Positions 16,337 through 25,182 of a DNA stretch of 64,000 bases are shown one piece after another (the first letter of the stretch is position 1; every line of letters starts with the position of its first letter). Under the pieces are notes generated by a model. The model had not been told where the DNA came from. It did no database searches and was given only the letters and a program-made list of their open reading frames with translations. A program made the position numbers and the translations under genes. This stretch comes from Citrobacter arsenatis (GTDB lineage: Bacteria > Pseudomonadota > Gammaproteobacteria > Enterobacterales > Enterobacteriaceae). The stretch is taken from positions 1,426,001 to 1,490,000 of the forward strand of contig NZ_CP037864.1 of assembly GCF_004353845.1 (NCBI RefSeq), written 5' to 3'.

Positions 16337-18781
16337 ATGAAACTCACAAGACGTGACTTTATCAAGACGGCTGGCGCGGCAACCGGGACAATGGCGATTT
16401 CTTCGGTGATCCCAATGCCAGCCTGGGCCGAAGGCCAAAATGGCGGAGCGATTCTGACGGCTGCACGTTGGGGCGCGGTATACGTTGAAGTAAAAGACGG
16501 CAAAGTGGTTTCCTCAAAAGGGGCATTACCGAAAACGGTACCGAACTCGTTACAGCAAACCGCGCCGGATCAGGTTCATACCAATATCCGCGTTAAGTAT
16601 CCAATGGTGCGCAAAAGCTATCTGGAAAACCCAGGTAAAGCGGATGGTAAACGTGGCAACGATCCTTTCGTGCGGGTTAGCTGGGAGCAGGCGCTGAAAC
16701 TCATTCATGAGCAGCATAGCCGGATTCGCGGCAGCTATGGCCCGGCCTCAATATTTGCCGGTTCCTATGGCTGGCGCTCCAGCGGTGTTCTGCATAAGGC
16801 GCAAACTTTACTGCAACGCTATATGAGCATGGCCGGTGGCTACGCTGGGCATACCGGTGATTATTCAACCGGGGCTGCACAGGTGATCATGCCTTACGTT
16901 GTGGGATCGGTTGAAGTCTATGAGCAGCAAACCACCTGGCCGATGGTGCTTGAGCACAGTCAGGTCGTGGTGCTGTGGGGGATGAACCCGCTCAACACCC
17001 TCAAAATTGCCTGGAGCAGCACGGATGAACAGGGGATTGAATACTTTAATCTGCTGAAAAAATCAGGGAAAAGCGTCATCGCCATCGATCCAATGCGTTC
17101 AGAAACCATTGAGTTCTTTGGTGAAAATGCCACCTGGATTGCGCCGCATATGGGGACCGATGTGGCGATGATGCTGGGGATCGCCCATACGCTGGTGAAG
17201 AAAAATCTCCACGACAAAGCCTTCCTGGAAAAATACACCACCGGATATCCGCAGTTTGAAGAGTATTTGCTCGGCAAGAACGACAAAATAGAGAAAACCG
17301 CCGAGTGGGCTTCCGGTGTGTGCGGCGTGCCTGCAGAGCAACTGGAGAAGTTGGCGGAAATTTTCTCCAGTAATAAAACTATGCTTATGGCGGGGTGGGG
17401 GATTCAGCGTCAGCAATACGGTGAGCAAAAACACTGGATGCTGGTGACTCTGGCGGCGATGCTGGGACAAATTGGTACCGAAGGCGGCGGATTTGGATTC
17501 TCGTATCACTATTCCAACGGCGGTAACCCAACGCGCACGGGTGGGGTATTGCCAGCAATTTCCGCCAAAATTGAGGGAGGGTCATCAGCGGGTAACGACT
17601 GGGCGGTTTCCGATGCGGTCACCAGCCTGCCGGTAGCGCGAATTGTTGAAGCACTGGAAAACCCAGGCGGCAAATATCAGCATAATGGTAAAGAGCAAAC
17701 CTTCCCGGATATCAAAATGATCTGGTGGGCGGGCGGCGCTAACTTTACCCATCATCAGGATACTAACCGCTTAATCAAGGCCTGGCAGAAGCCTGAACTG
17801 GTTGTTATCTCCGAGTGCTACTGGACCGCAGCGGCCAAACACGCCGATATAGTCCTGCCGATCACCACATCGTTTGAACGTAACGATCTGACCATGACCG
17901 GTGACTACAGTAACCAGCACCTGGTGCCGATGAAACAGGTCATCGCGCCGCAGTTTGAAGCGCGTAGTGATTTTGACGTATTCGCCGATCTGGCTGAGAT
18001 GCTCAAACCGGGTGGTAAGGCGGTTTATACCGAGGGCAAAGACGAAATGGCGTGGCTGAAGCAGTTCTATGACGTTGCGCAAAAAGCCGCCCGCGCCCAG
18101 CGTGTCGCCATGCCTCAGTTCAACGCGTTCTGGCAGCAGAATAAACTGATCGAAATGCGTGAGAATGAAAAGAACAACAAATATGTACGCTACGCGGATT
18201 TCCGCAGCGATCCGGTGATGAATGCGCTGGGAACGCCGAGCGGTAAGATAGAAATCTACTCGAAAACGATTGAAGGCTATCAATATAAAGATTGTCCGCC
18301 GCATGCGTCATGGATTGAACCCGATGAATGGAAAGGAACTGCGGATAAAGATCAACTGCAGCTACTGACGGCGCACCCGGCACATCGTCTGCATAGCCAG
18401 CTTAACTACGCGTCGCTGCGCAAAGAGTACGCTATTGCCGATCGCGAGCCGGTAACCATTCATCCGGATGACGCAAAAGCCAGAGGAATTGCTGAGGGCG
18501 ATCTGGTACGCGTATGGAATGCGCGTGGACAGGTTCTGGTGGGCGCGCACGTTAGTGACGGCATTAAACCGGGAATCATCTGTATCCATGAAGGCGCATG
18601 GCCGGATATCGAAAACGGTATCTGTAAAAATGGCGGCGCGAACGTGCTGACGGCGGATATCCCGACTTCACGACTGGCGAATGGTTGTGCCGGGAATACC
18701 AGCCTGGTATACGCAGAAAAATACACCGGTAAAGCGCCAAAACTCACCGTCTTTGATGAGCCAGCAATTGTCACCATGTAA
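16337..18781 (+). CDS. torZ: TorZ, periplasmic TMAO/biotin-sulfoxide-type reductase
   Basis: An 814-residue molybdoenzyme (E. coli TorZ has 809). Tat signal: MKLTRRDFIKTAG, cleavage region MPAWA-EGQ. Bis-MGD reductase of the TMAO/DMSO family; the probable Mo-ligand Ser177 is in TGDYSTGAAQV, and GGGFGFSYHYSNGG plus WWAGGANFTHHQDTNRL are cofactor and substrate-side motifs shared with TorA. Reduces N- and S-oxides. It starts 20 bases after torY with AGGAG upstream. No torD-like chaperone gene accompanies it, as in E. coli torYZ. Confidence 0.9.
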   Translation: MKLTRRDFIKTAGAATGTMAISSVIPMPAWAEGQNGGAILTAARWGAVYVEVKDGKVVSSKGALPKTVPNSLQQTAPDQVHTNIRVKYPMVRKSYLENPGKADGKRGNDPFVRVSWEQALKLIHEQHSRIRGSYGPASIFAGSYGWRSSGVLHKAQTLLQRYMSMAGGYAGHTGDYSTGAAQVIMPYVVGSVEVYEQQTTWPMVLEHSQVVVLWGMNPLNTLKIAWSSTDEQGIEYFNLLKKSGKSVIAIDPMRSETIEFFGENATWIAPHMGTDVAMMLGIAHTLVKKNLHDKAFLEKYTTGYPQFEEYLLGKNDKIEKTAEWASGVCGVPAEQLEKLAEIFSSNKTMLMAGWGIQRQQYGEQKHWMLVTLAAMLGQIGTEGGGFGFSYHYSNGGNPTRTGGVLPAISAKIEGGSSAGNDWAVSDAVTSLPVARIVEALENPGGKYQHNGKEQTFPDIKMIWWAGGANFTHHQDTNRLIKAWQKPELVVISECYWTAAAKHADIVLPITTSFERNDLTMTGDYSNQHLVPMKQVIAPQFEARSDFDVFADLAEMLKPGGKAVYTEGKDEMAWLKQFYDVAQKAARAQRVAMPQFNAFWQQNKLIEMRENEKNNKYVRYADFRSDPVMNALGTPSGKIEIYSKTIEGYQYKDCPPHASWIEPDEWKGTADKDQLQLLTAHPAHRLHSQLNYASLRKEYAIADREPVTIHPDDAKARGIAEGDLVRVWNARGQVLVGAHVSDGIKPGIICIHEGAWPDIENGICKNGGANVLTADIPTSRLANGCAGNTSLVYAEKYTGKAPKLTVFDEPAIVTM

Positions 18782-18794
18782 TGATGACTGATAA

Positions 18795-18823
18795 ACGGGG
18801 GCCGTAAGGCTCCCGTTTTTTAT
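18795..18823 (+). terminator. Terminator of torYZ
   Basis: Nine-pair stem ACGGGGGCC (18795-18803) / GGCTCCCGT (18808-18816) with loop GTAA and one G-T pair, followed by TTTTTATT. A strong intrinsic terminator directly after torZ. Confidence 0.85.
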
Positions 18824-18850
18824 TGCTGGTTGGGCAATCTTTTATAGTCG

Positions 18851-19654
18851 TTACTCAGCCAGCACAATCACATCTCCCGTTGCCGGGGCGTCAGTTCCTG
18901 GTAGCCACAATCGCCCCCACGAACCGGTGCAATGACAGCCGAGCAGTTTTTCGGGTTGTTGTTGCTGAATAAATTGTCGGGTTCGCCATAGCTTAGCGGG
19001 GGAGGCGGCGCGTAAATGAAACCCACCGACGAGGGCGTATATTTGGCTAACGCCGGTAATGTTCTGGCAATGACGTACGATATTTTCTATTCCCCGATGC
19101 CCGCATCCGGTAATGATGACTAACCCGCGCTCAGATTTATAAATTAATACGCCTTCGTCGCTGATGTAATCCGGTTGAGGTATTTTCTCGCTAATAACGC
19201 CGTAGGCCTGCGGAGTGGGGACACTTATTTCCCCGGACCACAAAAAGCGATCGCTGATAGCCAACGGTTTACGGGTGTATTCCATGATGTGTCGAGAATA
19301 GTCATTTTCACGCGAGAGTTTTTTTATTTTTCTTGGCGTACCCGCCAGGGTTATTGAGGCGTACCGCTCGCAGGCTATTTGGGGATGGCAAATGATACGG
19401 CTGTTATCCGCAAGCCACGGCACGCCGCCGCAATGATCGTAATGGCCGTGCGAAAGGACCACGGCGGTCAATTGCGTCAGATCTATGCCCATTTGCGCGG
19501 CGTTAAGTATGAAGCTGTCGTCCGGCCCGGTATCAAACAGGATGGTAGTGGTTTCATCCTGAACTAACAGACTTAATCCAGGCTTTGCCTGTAATGATTT
19601 ATCTGCGCTCGCCGCGCGCCGGTTTTCAAGCAAAACCGTAAGGGTTAAAGCCAT
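18851..19654 (-). CDS. Metallo-beta-lactamase-fold hydrolase
   Basis: A 267-residue cytoplasmic protein with the metal-binding motif H69-G-H71-Y-D73-H74 (LSHGHYDHCGG), an early GSxD-like strand (ILFDTGPDDSFILNAAQMGI), GLVIITGCGHRGIENIV and the late GGFHLRAASP. These motifs place it with the branch of the MBL superfamily annotated as 7,8-dihydropterin-6-yl-methyl-aminobenzene 5'-phosphate synthase-like proteins. The substrate is not known. It is a single gene between torZ and an unknown exported protein, read toward torZ. The ATG is the first in the frame; no signal peptide is present. Confidence 0.75.
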   Translation of the reverse strand: MALTLTVLLENRRAASADKSLQAKPGLSLLVQDETTTILFDTGPDDSFILNAAQMGIDLTQLTAVVLSHGHYDHCGGVPWLADNSRIICHPQIACERYASITLAGTPRKIKKLSRENDYSRHIMEYTRKPLAISDRFLWSGEISVPTPQAYGVISEKIPQPDYISDEGVLIYKSERGLVIITGCGHRGIENIVRHCQNITGVSQIYALVGGFHLRAASPAKLWRTRQFIQQQQPEKLLGCHCTGSWGRLWLPGTDAPATGDVIVLAE

Positions 19655-19700
19655 GCCTGACTCCAGTATTCAAACGGCATACTGTAATGCATGACCTCTG

Positions 19701-19724
19701 AGAGCGCTGTGATCGCAGCGCTCT
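19701..19724. terminator. Perfect hairpin between two minus-strand genes
   Basis: AGAGCGCTG (19701-19709) / CAGCGCTCT (19716-19724), 9 bp, loop of six. It lies after the unknown exported protein gene (minus strand) and may act as its terminator, although the T-tract is poor on both strands. Confidence 0.45.
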
Positions 19725-19737
19725 TTAGCGGTATCCG

Positions 19738-20244
19738 TTATTCGCGTACAATTTTGCCAGCGTTACCGGCATCGCTGTCATTCCAGCTACCACGACCATT
19801 TGTTTTAATGGTGTAAGTGGCATAGCCGACACGGAAGGTCATCGTATCCTTATAGGTATTTACGTCACGCACTTCATTTCCATTGACGTAAACGCCGGAG
19901 TCCTCGACGTGAATATCCACGCTGCGTTGCCCATTGGCAAATTTGGCCACGTAATTTCCGCTGAATTTGCCGTCAATACCGGCATTGTCGCGGTTATCCC
20001 GGTCAGCGGTATTTTGCTGCTGTTCACCATGACGGTGATGACGATTCTGCGGGCTGTTACCGTTCTCAATAAACCCATGATCGCGGTTCCACTGATAGGA
20101 TTTATTGATATCGCAGCCATTGAGTTCACTCATTTGCGTACAACCTGAACGTTCGTACTTTTTCTGCATTGCCGGAGTAATAGCACATGCTGTGGTAGCC
20201 GTTGTCAGACCGAGGACAAAGAGTGCCAGCAGACGTTTGTTCAT
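19738..20244 (-). CDS. Exported protein of unknown function
   Basis: Not recognised. From ATG 20244 (MNKRLLALFVLGLTTATTACA) it has 168 residues; a start at 20265 adds seven residues and lacks a ribosome site. The N-terminus is a Sec signal peptide, possibly with a weak lipobox (TTAC). Two cysteines follow in the mature part (SGCTQMSELNGCDINKSYQWN). Residues ~60-85 are a polar His/Gln/Asn/Asp linker (HHRHGEQQQN), and the C-terminal ~75 residues look like a small beta domain (GKFSGNYVAKFANGQRSVDI, VYVNGNEVRDV, RVGYATYTIKTNG). The C-terminal part may be a carbohydrate- or ligand-binding domain, but nothing in the sequence proves this. Confidence 0.6.
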   Translation of the reverse strand: MNKRLLALFVLGLTTATTACAITPAMQKKYERSGCTQMSELNGCDINKSYQWNRDHGFIENGNSPQNRHHRHGEQQQNTADRDNRDNAGIDGKFSGNYVAKFANGQRSVDIHVEDSGVYVNGNEVRDVNTYKDTMTFRVGYATYTIKTNGRGSWNDSDAGNAGKIVRE

Positions 20245-20573
20245 TTTTTTGCTCACTATCATCATTTAGTTTATTTATAGGAATACGCACTGTTTGGATG
20301 TCGTGTTTACGACGACGGCAGTCTCCCATTTAATATTAATGACGCATACCAGGGGAAATCCTAATTTATATTAATAGCGAGGTTGTGGAGGCTGTAATAT
20401 GCAAAATCATAAACAGGTGGGTTACGTATTTCATACAAGAAAAATAAAACGCTTAAATGTATTTACTTTTTAATGGGGTTTTTAAAATCATATTAATATT
20501 GACATTAACGGAAGGGACGCAGGCTTGTAGAAGCACAGGCCTGCGTGGAAATTGGATTCAACACAGAACAACG
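20245..20573. other. Intergenic region with an inverted repeat at 20517-20546
   Basis: About 330 AT-rich bases upstream of the unknown exported protein. It contains ACGCAGGC (20517-20524) / GCCTGCGT (20539-20546), an 8-bp hairpin downstream of the SilE-like gene that may end its transcript. No coding frame is supported. Confidence 0.45.
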
Positions 20574-20903
20574 TTACCCTTGTGCGGGGATCTGTGCGCG
20601 GTGCTGTTCGGCCTGTACCTCATGGGCAAATGAATGGCCGTTATTCACTGACTGGTGAACGACCATCGCTTTTTCATGCTCATTCATTTGTGAAAAGGAC
20701 CGCGCCAGGGATGGTGTTGACGTGGAATTTTTCACCTGTGCGGCGTGTGCTTGCGCCATTTGTTGATGTGCAGGTGCCTCGCTGTTATTCATCATTTCAT
20801 GGGCCACTGCGGCCTGCTGATGCATTTCGGGGGTGTCTGCCGCATTAACGCCAGCTGAAATAAAAAATGCGATAGCTAAAAAAGAGGACATCTTATTCAT
20901 CAT
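20574..20903 (-). CDS. SilE/PcoE-like periplasmic metal-binding protein
   Basis: A 109-residue secreted protein: signal peptide MMNKMSSFLAIAFFISAGVNA, then a His/Met/Ala-rich mature chain. It carries repeats of the SilE/PcoE type: QQAAVAHEMMNNSEAPAHQQ, QMAQAHAAQ and MNEHEKAMVVHQSVNNGHSF, comparable to the MNEHERAAVAHEFMNNG repeat of SilE. The paired His and Met residues bind silver or copper in that family. GGAG lies upstream of the start. It stands next to cusS exactly where silE stands next to silS in the plasmid silver locus; in E. coli K-12 no such gene is beside cusS. Inferred role: periplasmic Ag/Cu sponge. Confidence 0.75.
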   Translation of the reverse strand: MMNKMSSFLAIAFFISAGVNAADTPEMHQQAAVAHEMMNNSEAPAHQQMAQAHAAQVKNSTSTPSLARSFSQMNEHEKAMVVHQSVNNGHSFAHEVQAEQHRAQIPAQG

Positions 20904-21023
20904 ATTTCTCCAGTATGGGTTTACGGAAGAAATTATAATTAGCGAGGGCTGTCAGCGACGTGACTGAATTATGACGGTTGTGTCAGAGAATAGATGATGA
21001 TGCCGAAGCACCATCTCCGTAAA

Positions 21024-22475
21024 TTACATCCCATGCTTGGGCAGCGTCAGAATAAATCGGGTGGCAAGCCGATCGGATGTCACCGAGACTTTTCCCTGAT
21101 GGGCGATGACAATCGATTTCACAATCGCCAGGCCAATACCGCTGCCTTCACCTTTGCGCTGTCGCGAAGGGTCTACCCGATAAAACCGGTCAAAGAGCCG
21201 GGGGAGATGCTGTGGGGGAATGGGGATGCCGGGATTTTCCACGATGATCTGCACCTGATTGTCCGCCTCTTTTACCCGCACGGTTACCGACTCGCCTTTT
21301 GGCGTGTAGCGCATAGCATTTGACAGCAGATTGCTCACCGCCCGACGTAGCATTAGCGGATCGCCCGAAACCCAGCATGCGCGTCCTTCAAAACGTAAGC
21401 CAACCTCGCGTTCTTCTGCCCAGGCTTCGAAAAAGTCGAACACTTTCCCCACCTCATCAGCCAGATTAAGCGCTGTCTTTTCCGGGATGAGCTGATTGTT
21501 GTCTGCCTGCGCCAGAAACAGCATATCGCTGACCATTTTCGACATGCGGCCAAATTCTTCGAGATTGGAATACAGCACGTCTTCCAGCTCTTTTGGGCTA
21601 CGGGTTTGGCTGAGTGCAATTTCCGTTTGCGTGACGAGGTTAGTTATTGGCGTGCGGATCTCATGAGCAATATCCGCAGAGAAGTTCGACTGGCGTTTAA
21701 ATACGTCCTCAATACGTTCGATCATATGATTAAATGAACTTACCAGCTGTTCCAGTTCAATGGGAACAGCTTGCGGATCGAGACGCACATCCAGATCTTT
21801 CGAGGTGATATTTTGGATACGGCGACTGACGTTACGGATCGGTTCATGGCCTTTATATACGGCAAACAGCACGATAAAAACAATCATCATGCTAATCAGC
21901 GATGCCGTCATAATCAGTTTATTTTTCAGGTCGTTAATATAGTGCAGATGAAAATCGATCGATAACGCCAGATACAGCGTATATGCCGGTTTTCCATCGG
22001 CTAGCTGTCCAACAGGCAGGCGAATCATTCGCCAGTTAGACGATGTTTTCTGTCCGTGAACATGTTTGGGCGTTTGCAGCGTTGGGCCGGAGATAATAAA
22101 TACATCGCTGGCATGGGCATTTTTGTCCGGTCTTGCACTGGCGATAAATTGTCGGAGATCCGGCGCATTAGGCGAATGAAAAATAGCCTTCTGGTTGCTA
22201 TCTTCCAGAGAAATAATGACGTTCGAGTAACCCGCTACCACGTTTTTTAGCGTTTCCAGACGGCGTGATTCTGGCTCGTTGGGTTGGTTAATAATTCGCT
22301 CCAGCGTGGCGCTGATCTCTTGTAAATCATTAATGTCCTGCTCGGCGAAATGGACCTTTACCGAGTGGATCATTATCCATGCAAAGGCGAAAAATGAAGC
22401 GATCGTCGCCAGGCTGATAAAAAAGGTCAGTCGTGTTGCCAGCGAGAAAGGGCGTCGCCATCGTTTACTGGCCAT
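21024..22475 (-). CDS. cusS: CusS, copper/silver-sensing histidine kinase
   Basis: Inner-membrane kinase activating CusR. ATG 22475 (MASKRWRRPFSLATRL) gives 483 residues, overlapping the cusR end by 11 bases; GAGG lies six bases upstream. TM1 (TFFISLATIASFFAFAWIMIH), a periplasmic sensor of ~150 residues containing His/Met (HVHGQK), TM2 (LIMTASLISMMIVFIVLFAVY), HAMP, HisKA with the phospho-His in ADIAHEIRTPITNL, and HATPase_c with N-box NLLSNAMRYTP and GEGSGIGLAIVK. It is close to E. coli CusS throughout, with most change in the periplasmic part, which is normal for sensors. Confidence 0.94.
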   Translation of the reverse strand: MASKRWRRPFSLATRLTFFISLATIASFFAFAWIMIHSVKVHFAEQDINDLQEISATLERIINQPNEPESRRLETLKNVVAGYSNVIISLEDSNQKAIFHSPNAPDLRQFIASARPDKNAHASDVFIISGPTLQTPKHVHGQKTSSNWRMIRLPVGQLADGKPAYTLYLALSIDFHLHYINDLKNKLIMTASLISMMIVFIVLFAVYKGHEPIRNVSRRIQNITSKDLDVRLDPQAVPIELEQLVSSFNHMIERIEDVFKRQSNFSADIAHEIRTPITNLVTQTEIALSQTRSPKELEDVLYSNLEEFGRMSKMVSDMLFLAQADNNQLIPEKTALNLADEVGKVFDFFEAWAEEREVGLRFEGRACWVSGDPLMLRRAVSNLLSNAMRYTPKGESVTVRVKEADNQVQIIVENPGIPIPPQHLPRLFDRFYRVDPSRQRKGEGSGIGLAIVKSIVIAHQGKVSVTSDRLATRFILTLPKHGM

Positions 22476-23148
22476 CAGGAACCTCAAGCATATATCCCAC
22501 GCCGCGCACGGTCTGAATCAGTTTCGGCTCAAAGTCGTTATCGATTTTGGCGCGCAGACGCTTCACGGCGACGTCGATAGCATTGGTATCGCTGTCGAAA
22601 TTCATATCCCAGACCTGAGAGGCGATCAGCGAGCGGGGCAAAACTTCCCCCTGATGGCGTAGGAAAAACTCAAGCAGCGTAAACTCTTTGCTGGTCAGGG
22701 TGATGCGCGTACCGCTGCGGGTGACTTTTCTGCTGACCAGATCGACCATCAAATCCGCGACCTGAAACTGGCTTTCGACAATCACCGCCGCCCCCCGGCG
22801 CAGCAGCGTTCTGACCCGCGCCAGCAGCTCGGCGAAAGCGAACGGTTTGACCAGGTAATCATCTGCGCCTAATTCCAGACCTTTAACCCGATGTTCAATG
22901 GTGCCCAGCGCGGTGAGAAGAAGAATAGGCATCCCTTTGTTAGCGGAACGCAGCATCCGCACGATATCCCAGCCGTTTACATCCGGCAGCATGATGTCGA
23001 GTATGAGCAGGTCGTAATCACCGGTCATCGCCAGGTGATACCCGTTCAGGCCGTTATCCGCCAAATCCACGACAAAACCCGCTTCCGTCAGGCCTTTCGT
23101 CAGGTATTCACCGGTTTTTTTCTCATCTTCGACTATCAAGACCTTCAT
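22465..23148 (-). CDS. cusR: CusR, response regulator of copper/silver efflux
   Basis: OmpR-family activator of 227 residues, same length as in E. coli and nearly identical to remembered E. coli CusR. Receiver with VEDEKKTG, phospho-Asp in LLILDIMLPDVNGW and K in LVKPFAF; winged helix with LTSKEFTLLEFFLRHQGEVL and NAIDVAVKRLRAKID. Divergent from cusC; the CusR operator lies between them. Closely coupled to cusS downstream. Confidence 0.96.
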   Translation of the reverse strand: MKVLIVEDEKKTGEYLTKGLTEAGFVVDLADNGLNGYHLAMTGDYDLLILDIMLPDVNGWDIVRMLRSANKGMPILLLTALGTIEHRVKGLELGADDYLVKPFAFAELLARVRTLLRRGAAVIVESQFQVADLMVDLVSRKVTRSGTRITLTSKEFTLLEFFLRHQGEVLPRSLIASQVWDMNFDSDTNAIDVAVKRLRAKIDNDFEPKLIQTVRGVGYMLEVPDGQ

Positions 23149-23225
23149 CGCATTCTCCTTCTCGCACTGGTTGTGCGGACTTTTAATTCTAGGGAAGCGG
23201 GATCGGATAGCAATCGGTTATTGGG

Positions 23226-23247
23226 AAAATGACAGTTTTGTCATTTT
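23226..23247. promoter_or_regulatory. CusR box between cusR and cusC
   Basis: Palindrome with left half AAAATGACA (23226-23234), centre GTT and right half TTGTCATTTT (23238-23247). It differs at one position from the known CusR site (halves AAAATGACAA and TTGTCATTTT separated by two bases). It serves the divergent cusRS and cusCFBA promoters. Confidence 0.88.
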
Positions 23248-23343
23248 CCTGTCACCGGTTAAACAGAGTCACTTGGTTAAAGTACAACACTATAAATTCC
23301 TACATATTTTAGGGTCATCAGTCCGGTCAGGACGAGAAGAACT

Positions 23344-24726
23344 ATGAGCAAATTTAAGCTTCTTACCCTCAGTGCTGTATTCGTTCTCGCCGGTTGTTCA
23401 TTGGCGCCGGAGTATCAGCGTCCGGCATTGCCGGTGCCGCAGCAATTCTCCTTAAGCCAGAATGCGTTGGTTTCTGCACCGGCGGGGTATCAGGATACGG
23501 GTTGGCGGACCTTCTTCGTTGATCCCCAGGTAAAGGCGCTGATCGGCGAAGCGTTGGTCAATAACCGCGATTTACGTATGGCAGTGCTGAAAGTTCAGGA
23601 AGCGAGAGCGCAATATGGCGTCACGGACGCTGACCGCTATCCGCAGGTTACGGCAGGCTCCAGCGGTACCTACAGCGGTAAATTAAAAGGCGATAGCAGC
23701 ACCAACCGTGAATTCGAGGCCGGGCTGAATCTCAGTTTCGATCTGGATTTTTTCGGTCGGCTGAAGAATATGAGTGAAGCCGAGCGACAGAACTTCTTTG
23801 CCAGCGAAGAGGCGCGTCGGGCAGTTCACATCTCATTAATCTCCAACGTGTCGCAAAGTTATTTCAATCAGCGTCTGGCTTATGCGCAACTGCAAATTGC
23901 CGAAGAAACGCTGCAAAACTATCAGCGCTCTTACGCTTTTGTGGAAAAACAACTGCTGACCGGCAGTACCAACGTACTGGCGCTGGAACAGGCGCGGGGC
24001 GTGATTGAAAGCACGCGCAGCGAAATCGCGAAGCGTAAAGGCGAACTGGCTCAGGCAAACAACGCGTTGCAGCTGTTGCTGGGTACGTACGGAAAATTAC
24101 CCAACGACCAGACGCGCAGCCGCGGGGATATTAAACCGGTGACGCTGCCGCCATCGTTGTCATCGCAAATATTGTTGCAGCGCCCGGATATTCTGGAAGC
24201 CGAGCACGGATTAATGGCGGCGAATGCCAATATCGGTGCAGCGCGGGCGGCGTTTTTCCCGTCAATTACTCTGACCAGTTCAGTTTCCAGTAGCAGCAGC
24301 GATCTCTCCAGCTTATTTAATGCCGCCAGCGGCATGTGGAATTTTGTTCCCAAAATAGATATTCCAATTTTTAACGCCGGACGTAATCAGTCCAATCTCG
24401 ATCTCGCCGAAATACGCCAGCAGCAGTCGGTGGTGAATTACGAACAAAAAATTCAGAACGCCTTTAAAGAGGTGGCGGATGCGCTGGTGTTACGCCAAAG
24501 CATCGCCGATCAAATTAGCGGTCAGCAGCGCTATTTGACGTCATTGCAAATCACCTTACAACGCGCCCGAGCTCTTTATCAAAATGGTGCAGTTAGCTAT
24601 ATCGAAGTTTTGGATGCCGAACGTTCTTTATTCGCCACGCAGCAATCGCTGCTCGATCTTAATTACGCCCAACAGGTTAATGAAATTAAGCTGTTTGCTG
24701 CTTTAGGCGGCGGTTGGGTGGAGTAA
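23344..24726 (+). CDS. cusC: CusC, outer-membrane channel of Cu(I)/Ag(I) efflux
   Basis: TolC-like trimeric outer-membrane lipoprotein, 460 residues. Signal peptide with lipobox LAGC (acylated Cys18), two OEP repeats (~60-250 and 270-455), with conserved PDI in LLQRPDILEAEHGL and GAARAAFFPSITL. It forms the exit duct for the CusCBA tripartite pump. First gene of cusCFBA, behind the CusR box. The C-terminus (ALGGGWVE) recalls SilC more than E. coli CusC (from memory), but the rest of the locus is Cus-like. Confidence 0.93.
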   Translation: MSKFKLLTLSAVFVLAGCSLAPEYQRPALPVPQQFSLSQNALVSAPAGYQDTGWRTFFVDPQVKALIGEALVNNRDLRMAVLKVQEARAQYGVTDADRYPQVTAGSSGTYSGKLKGDSSTNREFEAGLNLSFDLDFFGRLKNMSEAERQNFFASEEARRAVHISLISNVSQSYFNQRLAYAQLQIAEETLQNYQRSYAFVEKQLLTGSTNVLALEQARGVIESTRSEIAKRKGELAQANNALQLLLGTYGKLPNDQTRSRGDIKPVTLPPSLSSQILLQRPDILEAEHGLMAANANIGAARAAFFPSITLTSSVSSSSSDLSSLFNAASGMWNFVPKIDIPIFNAGRNQSNLDLAEIRQQQSVVNYEQKIQNAFKEVADALVLRQSIADQISGQQRYLTSLQITLQRARALYQNGAVSYIEVLDAERSLFATQQSLLDLNYAQQVNEIKLFAALGGGWVE

Positions 24727-24758
24727 TCCTTAATATTAACTTTTCAGGAGCATCAAGT

Positions 24759-25106
24759 ATGAAGACTACCGCCAAAGCCGCGTTGTTTAGCCTTTTCTCT
24801 GTGGTCATGTTTAACGCTCAGGCCAATGAGCATCAGCATGGCGAAATGATGAATATGCAGCCTGCGGCTCAACAGGAACAACGCATTAACGCCACAGGCG
24901 TGATTGAAGCTGTTGATATGGAAAGTAAAAAAATCACGATTAAGCATGACCCCATTCCGGCGGTGAACTGGCCGGCCATGACGATGCGTTTTACGCTGGT
25001 TGCCGACACAAAGGCTGATGATATTAAACCCGGCGATAAGGTGGCGTTCACGTTTGTTCAGCAGGGAAACCTCTCTGTGTTACGCGATATTCACATCAGT
25101 AAATAA
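24759..25106 (+). CDS. cusF: CusF, periplasmic copper/silver chaperone
   Basis: From ATG 24759 (AGGAG eight bases upstream) it has 115 residues. Signal peptide MKTTAKAALFSLFSVVMFNAQA, then a His/Met-rich linker (EHQHGEMMNMQ) and a small OB-fold beta barrel. The known Cu(I)/Ag(I) ligands are present in KKITIKHDPIPAVNWPAMTM: His, the cation-pi Trp, and two Met. It delivers metal to CusB. The gene is 32 bases after cusC. Confidence 0.93.
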   Translation: MKTTAKAALFSLFSVVMFNAQANEHQHGEMMNMQPAAQQEQRINATGVIEAVDMESKKITIKHDPIPAVNWPAMTMRFTLVADTKADDIKPGDKVAFTFVQQGNLSVLRDIHISK

Positions 25107-25182
25107 CGTTCTCGCTGGTCTCTTTTATTCTCGCCCGAATTCTTCGTAATACGGGTGAGACTATCGCGCAATGGAAATCATT

